A DNA stretch of 64,000 nt, taken from RHKX01 sp963743875. Lineage in GTDB: Bacteria > Actinomycetota > Thermoleophilia > Solirubrobacterales > 70-9. This document shows positions 60,612-64,000 of this stretch, piece after piece; position 1 is the stretch's first letter, and every line of letters starts with the position of its first letter. The DNA is taken from the NCBI GenBank assembly GCA_963743875.1, contig CAVURM010000004.1:62001-126000 (forward strand), given 5' to 3'. The position numbers and the translations under genes are program-made. A model generated the notes under the pieces. That model ran no database searches, was not told the DNA's origin, and saw nothing but the letters and a program-made list of their open reading frames with translations.

Positions 60612-63600
60612 TCAGCCGGCGCGGCGGACGGCGATCACGAGCTCGCGACCATCGACGGTGACCTCGATCCCGAAGGGGTCGGTCTCGTAGCTGACGGTCG
60701 TCGCCAGAGTCTCGCCGGTGACGTAGTCCTCGTGGGCCCGCGCGGCGTCGAGGAGCTCGGCGTCGCCGCCGAGAGCCAGCTCGATCCGGTCCGTGATCTC
60801 GAGGCCCGTCTCCTTGCGGGCGTTCTGGACGGCGCGAACGACCTCGCGGGCCAGGCCCTCGCGGATCAGGTCGTCGTCGAGCTCGAGCGCCAGGGCGACC
60901 GCGCGCCCGGCCTCCGATTCGACCTGGTAGCCGTCGAGCGGCTGCATGGCGAAGCTGAGCTCATCGGGGCCGAGGGTGTGCTCGCGTCCGTCGACGCTGA
61001 TCCCGACCTGTCCGCCCGCCTCGATGGTGCTCCGGACGTGATCGGCGTCGAGCGCCTCGATCGCGACCTTCGCCTGCGGCATGTCCTTGCCGAAGCGCGG
61101 GCCGAGCGCGCGGAAGTTCGCCCTGACCGCCCAGCTCGCCAGCTCGCCCTCCTCGGTGACGAACTCCAGATCCCGCACGTTGAGCTCGGCGCGGACGACG
61201 TCGCCGAGACCCTCGATCGTCTGCCGCTCCGCCTCGGTGGCGACGATGACCGCCTTGGCCAGCGGCTGGCGCATCTTCGCCTTCGCCTGGGCACGGGCAG
61301 CGCGTCCGAGCTCGACCGCCCGGCGGGCCGCATCCATGCCCGCTTCGAGATCGAGGTCGCGGAGGGTGCGGTCGGCCTCGGGGTAGTCGGCGAGATGCAC
61401 AGACTGCTCAACCCCAGCGCCCTCGCCGTGCTCGAGGTTGAGCCAGATCGCGTCGGCGGTGAAGGGAATGAAGGGTGCGAGCAGCTTCGCCGTCTCGGCC
61501 AGGCAGTGGCGGAGCGTCCCGAACGCCGCCTCGTCCCCGCTCCAGAAGCGGCGCCTACCGACCCGCACGTACCAGTTGGAGAGATCGTCGACGTAGGCGG
61601 CGATCGCCTTGCCGGCGGTGGTCGAGTCGAAGTCGTCGAGCCGCTCGCGGACGATCTCGATCGTGGCCTGCAGGCGGGAGACGGCCCAGCGGTCGAGGGC
61701 CTCGGGGGAGCCTCCCGGGGCCAGATACCCGTCGGTACCGGCGGGTACCGGGGCGTCCTCGGCTCCCACCGCCACCCCCTCGGCGTTCGCGTAGAGGACG
61801 TAGAAGGAGTAGGTGTTCCAGAGGGTGAGCAGGAACTGGCGGACGGATTCCCCGACCGTCTCGGCGCTGAAGCGATAGCCGGCCCAGGGCTGCTGGGAGG
61901 CGAGGTAGTACCAGCGGAACGCGTCGGCGCCGTGGGCGTCGATCACCTCGTGGGGATCGACGAGGTTGCCGGTCCGCTTGCTCATCTTCCGGCCCTCGGG
62001 GTCGAGAATCAATCCGAGGCAGACGCAGTTCAGGTAGTCGGTCTCGTCGAACAGCAGCACCGATTCGGCCAGCTGGGAGTAGAACCAGCCGCGGGTCTGG
62101 TCGATTGCCTCACAGATGAAGTCGGCCGGGAAGCGGCGGCCGAACTCCTCCTCGTTCTCGAACGGGTAGTGGAGCTGCGCGAACGGCATCGCGCCGCTGT
62201 CGTACCAGGTGTCGATCACCTCGGGGACGCGTCGCATCTCGCCGCCGCAGGACTGGCACGTGAGCACTACGTCGTCGATGTAGGGCCGATGCAGGTCGAT
62301 CTCCTCGCCGCCGTCGACCGCTCGCCTCGGTGGTTCCCCACCGCGCTCGGTCAGCTCGGCGATCGACCCGACGCAGCAGCGCTCGTCGCAGCCCTCGGCG
62401 GTGCAGGACCAGATCGGCAGCGGGGTGCCCCAGTAGCGCTCCCGGGAGAGCGCCCAGTCGACGTTGCCCTCCAGCCACTTGCCGAACCGCCCGTGTTTGA
62501 TGTGCTCGGGATGCCAGCCGATCCGCTCGTTCTCGGCGAGCATCCGGTCGCGGACCTCGGAGGTGCGCAGGTACCAGGACGACTTGGCGTAGTAGATCAG
62601 CGGGGTGTCGCATCGCCAGCAGTGCGGATAGGCGTGCTCGTAGGGCACCTCCTTGAAGAGCCTCCCGGACGCGGCGAGCGCAGCGACGATCTCAGGGTTG
62701 TGGTCGCGGACGAGCTTGCCCTGGAAGCCGGGGACGCGCTCGTCGTAGGTGCCGTCGAGCCGAACCGGGTTCTGCAGCGTCATCCCGTACTTCTCACCGA
62801 GCCGGTAGTCGTCCTCTCCGAACGCCAGCGCCGTGTGGACGAGGCCGGTGCCGTCCTCGGTCGTGACGAAGTCGCCGAGCAGGACCGAGTGTCCGAGCGG
62901 GCCGAAGTCCTGGCCGGGGATGTAGTCGAAGGGCGCCTCGTAACGGACTCCCTCGAGCTCCGAGCCGGCGAAGGTCGCGAGCGTCTCGTGGTCCTCGCCG
63001 AGCACCCGGTCGGCGAGGGCGGTGGCGACGACGAGGACCTCGCTGCCGTCCGCGCTGGCGGCCCGGACGTACCGGACCTCCGGACCGACGGCCACCGCGG
63101 CGTGGGCGATCAGGGTCCATGGGGTGGTCGTCCAGACGAGCAGGTTGTCCCCCGGCTCCAGCGGTCCGGAGGGGTCGGTGATCGGCAGTCTCACGTAGGC
63201 CGAGGGGTCGACGACGTCCTTGTAGCCGAGTGCGACCTCGTGTGAGCTCAGCGCTGTCCCGCAGCGCGGGCAGTAGGGGACGACCTTGTGGCCCTGGTAG
63301 AGCCGGTCCCTCTCCCAGTTCTGCTTCAGCGACCACCAGACCGACTCGATGTAGTCAGTGTCCATCGTGATGTAGGGGTCGTCGAGGTCGATCCAGTGGC
63401 CGATCCGCTCGACCATCCGGTTCCAGTCCTCGACGTAGGCGAAGACCGACTCGCGGCACCGCTCGTTGAACTCGGCGATCCCGAACGCCTCGATCTCCTC
63501 CTTCGAGGTGATCCCCAACGCCTTCTCGATCTCGAGCTCGACCGGCAGGCCGTGGCAGTCCCAACCGCCCTTGCGGGGAACGTAGTAGCCGCACATCGCC

Positions 63601-63821
63601 TTGTAGCGGGGGTAGACGTCCTTGAAGACGCGGGAGAGGACGTGGTGGGAGCCGGGCTTGCCGTTCGCGGTCGGCGGACCCTCGTAGAAGCTCCAGAGCG
63701 GTTGCCCCTCGCGCTCGCTGAGCTGGCGGCGGAACGTGTCTCCCTCGCGCCAGCGCTCGAGTACGCCCTCCTCGAGAGTGGGAAAGGACTGCTTGGGGTC
63801 GACCGGGGAGTAGCGGGTCAT
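60612..63821 (-). CDS. ileS: isoleucyl-tRNA synthetase
   Basis: 1,069 residues, the length of the eukaryote-like IleRS2 type. The ATP-binding HIGH-equivalent is in PPTANGKPGSHHVLSR, and the second signature is GRKMSKRTGNLV. CP1 editing domain and C-terminal anticodon-binding region are in place (RLQATIEIVRERLDDFDS and beyond). IleRS2 enzymes are often less sensitive to mupirocin than IleRS1. No T-box leader is seen. TAGAAT (63833-63838, minus strand) lies 11 nt before the ATG. Confidence 0.97.
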   Translation of the reverse strand: MTRYSPVDPKQSFPTLEEGVLERWREGDTFRRQLSEREGQPLWSFYEGPPTANGKPGSHHVLSRVFKDVYPRYKAMCGYYVPRKGGWDCHGLPVELEIEKALGITSKEEIEAFGIAEFNERCRESVFAYVEDWNRMVERIGHWIDLDDPYITMDTDYIESVWWSLKQNWERDRLYQGHKVVPYCPRCGTALSSHEVALGYKDVVDPSAYVRLPITDPSGPLEPGDNLLVWTTTPWTLIAHAAVAVGPEVRYVRAASADGSEVLVVATALADRVLGEDHETLATFAGSELEGVRYEAPFDYIPGQDFGPLGHSVLLGDFVTTEDGTGLVHTALAFGEDDYRLGEKYGMTLQNPVRLDGTYDERVPGFQGKLVRDHNPEIVAALAASGRLFKEVPYEHAYPHCWRCDTPLIYYAKSSWYLRTSEVRDRMLAENERIGWHPEHIKHGRFGKWLEGNVDWALSRERYWGTPLPIWSCTAEGCDERCCVGSIAELTERGGEPPRRAVDGGEEIDLHRPYIDDVVLTCQSCGGEMRRVPEVIDTWYDSGAMPFAQLHYPFENEEEFGRRFPADFICEAIDQTRGWFYSQLAESVLLFDETDYLNCVCLGLILDPEGRKMSKRTGNLVDPHEVIDAHGADAFRWYYLASQQPWAGYRFSAETVGESVRQFLLTLWNTYSFYVLYANAEGVAVGAEDAPVPAGTDGYLAPGGSPEALDRWAVSRLQATIEIVRERLDDFDSTTAGKAIAAYVDDLSNWYVRVGRRRFWSGDEAAFGTLRHCLAETAKLLAPFIPFTADAIWLNLEHGEGAGVEQSVHLADYPEADRTLRDLDLEAGMDAARRAVELGRAARAQAKAKMRQPLAKAVIVATEAERQTIEGLGDVVRAELNVRDLEFVTEEGELASWAVRANFRALGPRFGKDMPQAKVAIEALDADHVRSTIEAGGQVGISVDGREHTLGPDELSFAMQPLDGYQVESEAGRAVALALELDDDLIREGLAREVVRAVQNARKETGLEITDRIELALGGDAELLDAARAHEDYVTGETLATTVSYETDPFGIEVTVDGRELVIAVRRAG

Positions 63822-63894
63822 GGGAGCGGTCGATTCTAGGTGCCAGCTAGCCTCTTGCCCTGCACCCCGAGAGCGATTGAACGGAGAACTTGAA

Positions 63895-64000
63895 GTGAGC
63901 GAGGAATCGAAGCAGGAGAACCGCAGCGGAGAACAGCTCTGGGGCGGTGAGACCGAGAAGGCGGTGGCGAACTTCCCGGTCTCCGGTCATCCGATCCCCG
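63895..64000 (+). CDS. class II fumarase/aspartate ammonia-lyase family, N-terminal fragment (cut by window edge)
   Basis: The first 35 codons from GTG 63895 are visible, with a GGAGA site about 8 nt upstream. EQLWGGETEKAVANFPVSGHPIP (in part) matches the N-terminal WGaqTqRalenFp signature of fumarate hydratase class II and aspartase. Which enzyme it is cannot be decided from so short a piece. It is divergent from ileS. Confidence 0.6.
   Translation, partial: MSEESKQENRSGEQLWGGETEKAVANFPVSGHPIP

Noticed and set aside
60732..63245. Very long open frame antisense to ileS (over 800 codons)
   Set aside because: ileS is certain by its motifs. Long antisense frames are expected in GC-rich DNA with strong third-position bias, and the antisense peptide shows no family features.
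63822..63894. T-box riboswitch before ileS
   Set aside because: The upstream gap is only 73 nt, with a possible -10 11 nt from the start. There is no room for a stem I or antiterminator.

Overview
The window is about 64 kb of very GC-rich chromosome, densely packed with genes. The content points to an actinobacterium, most likely of the class Thermoleophilia (Solirubrobacterales-like). The markers are a fused PafB/PafC regulator, a 7Fe ferredoxin of FdxA type, a DUF2342-type zinc protease, a PAC2 protein, a full-length Lhr helicase, and a CIRCE-controlled groESL operon. I see no phage, integrase, transposase, CRISPR or conjugation genes. The placement is inferred from gene content, not from a phylogeny.

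Layout. 0-7 kb: end of a MrfA-type helicase, chrA, tRNA-Phe, an erythromycin-esterase-family protein, an M50 protease with CBS domains, CorA, and an OB-fold/HD nuclease. 7-16 kb: HAD phosphatase, a choline-kinase-like gene coupled to a dimethylglycine/sarcosine-dehydrogenase-like enzyme, pafBC, a metallo-beta-lactamase-fold hydrolase and a DUF559 protein. 16-24 kb: an MMPL transporter overlapping a two-component system, then a dTDP-rhamnose operon (rmlA-D-B-C). 24-34 kb: lhr, an M23 peptidase, a UPF0104 membrane protein, an ABC exporter, a small secreted protein, a Nei-type glycosylase and a Crp-family regulator. 34-39 kb: repeat DNA, ASCH and SRPBCC proteins, groES-groEL. 39-51 kb: GGDEF protein, WS/DGAT, an SDR, ferredoxin, PAP2, Mrp ATPase, a basic histone-like protein, a zinc protease, an inositol-phosphatase-family protein and a UvrD/RecB-nuclease helicase. 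51-64 kb: PAC2, a second OB/HD protein, ArfB, two half-size TauE proteins, OtsB, PolX, a polyprenol-phosphate mannosyltransferase, thioredoxin, cupin/MarR, IleRS, and the start of a fumarase/aspartase-family gene.

Three genome-scale features stand out. (1) Many transcription units have a TANNNT hexamer placed 6-8 nt, most often exactly 7 nt, before the start codon, with no ribosome-binding site. This is the architecture of leaderless mRNAs, and it settles several start codons. (2) Two unrelated families of non-coding repeats are present. One is a set of three ~85-105 nt nested hairpins at 2.1, 7.0 and 11.4 kb whose outer arms differ but stay complementary. The other is a mosaic family of short modules at 34.5, 38.5, 44.7, 51.1 and 57.5 kb, with related segments inside lhr. 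(3) Many genes, above all between 39.4 and 49.4 kb, are broken by single-base indels. Nearly all are extra bases, often in short homopolymers, and the intact protein can be rebuilt by removing them. This looks like sequence error, not decay.
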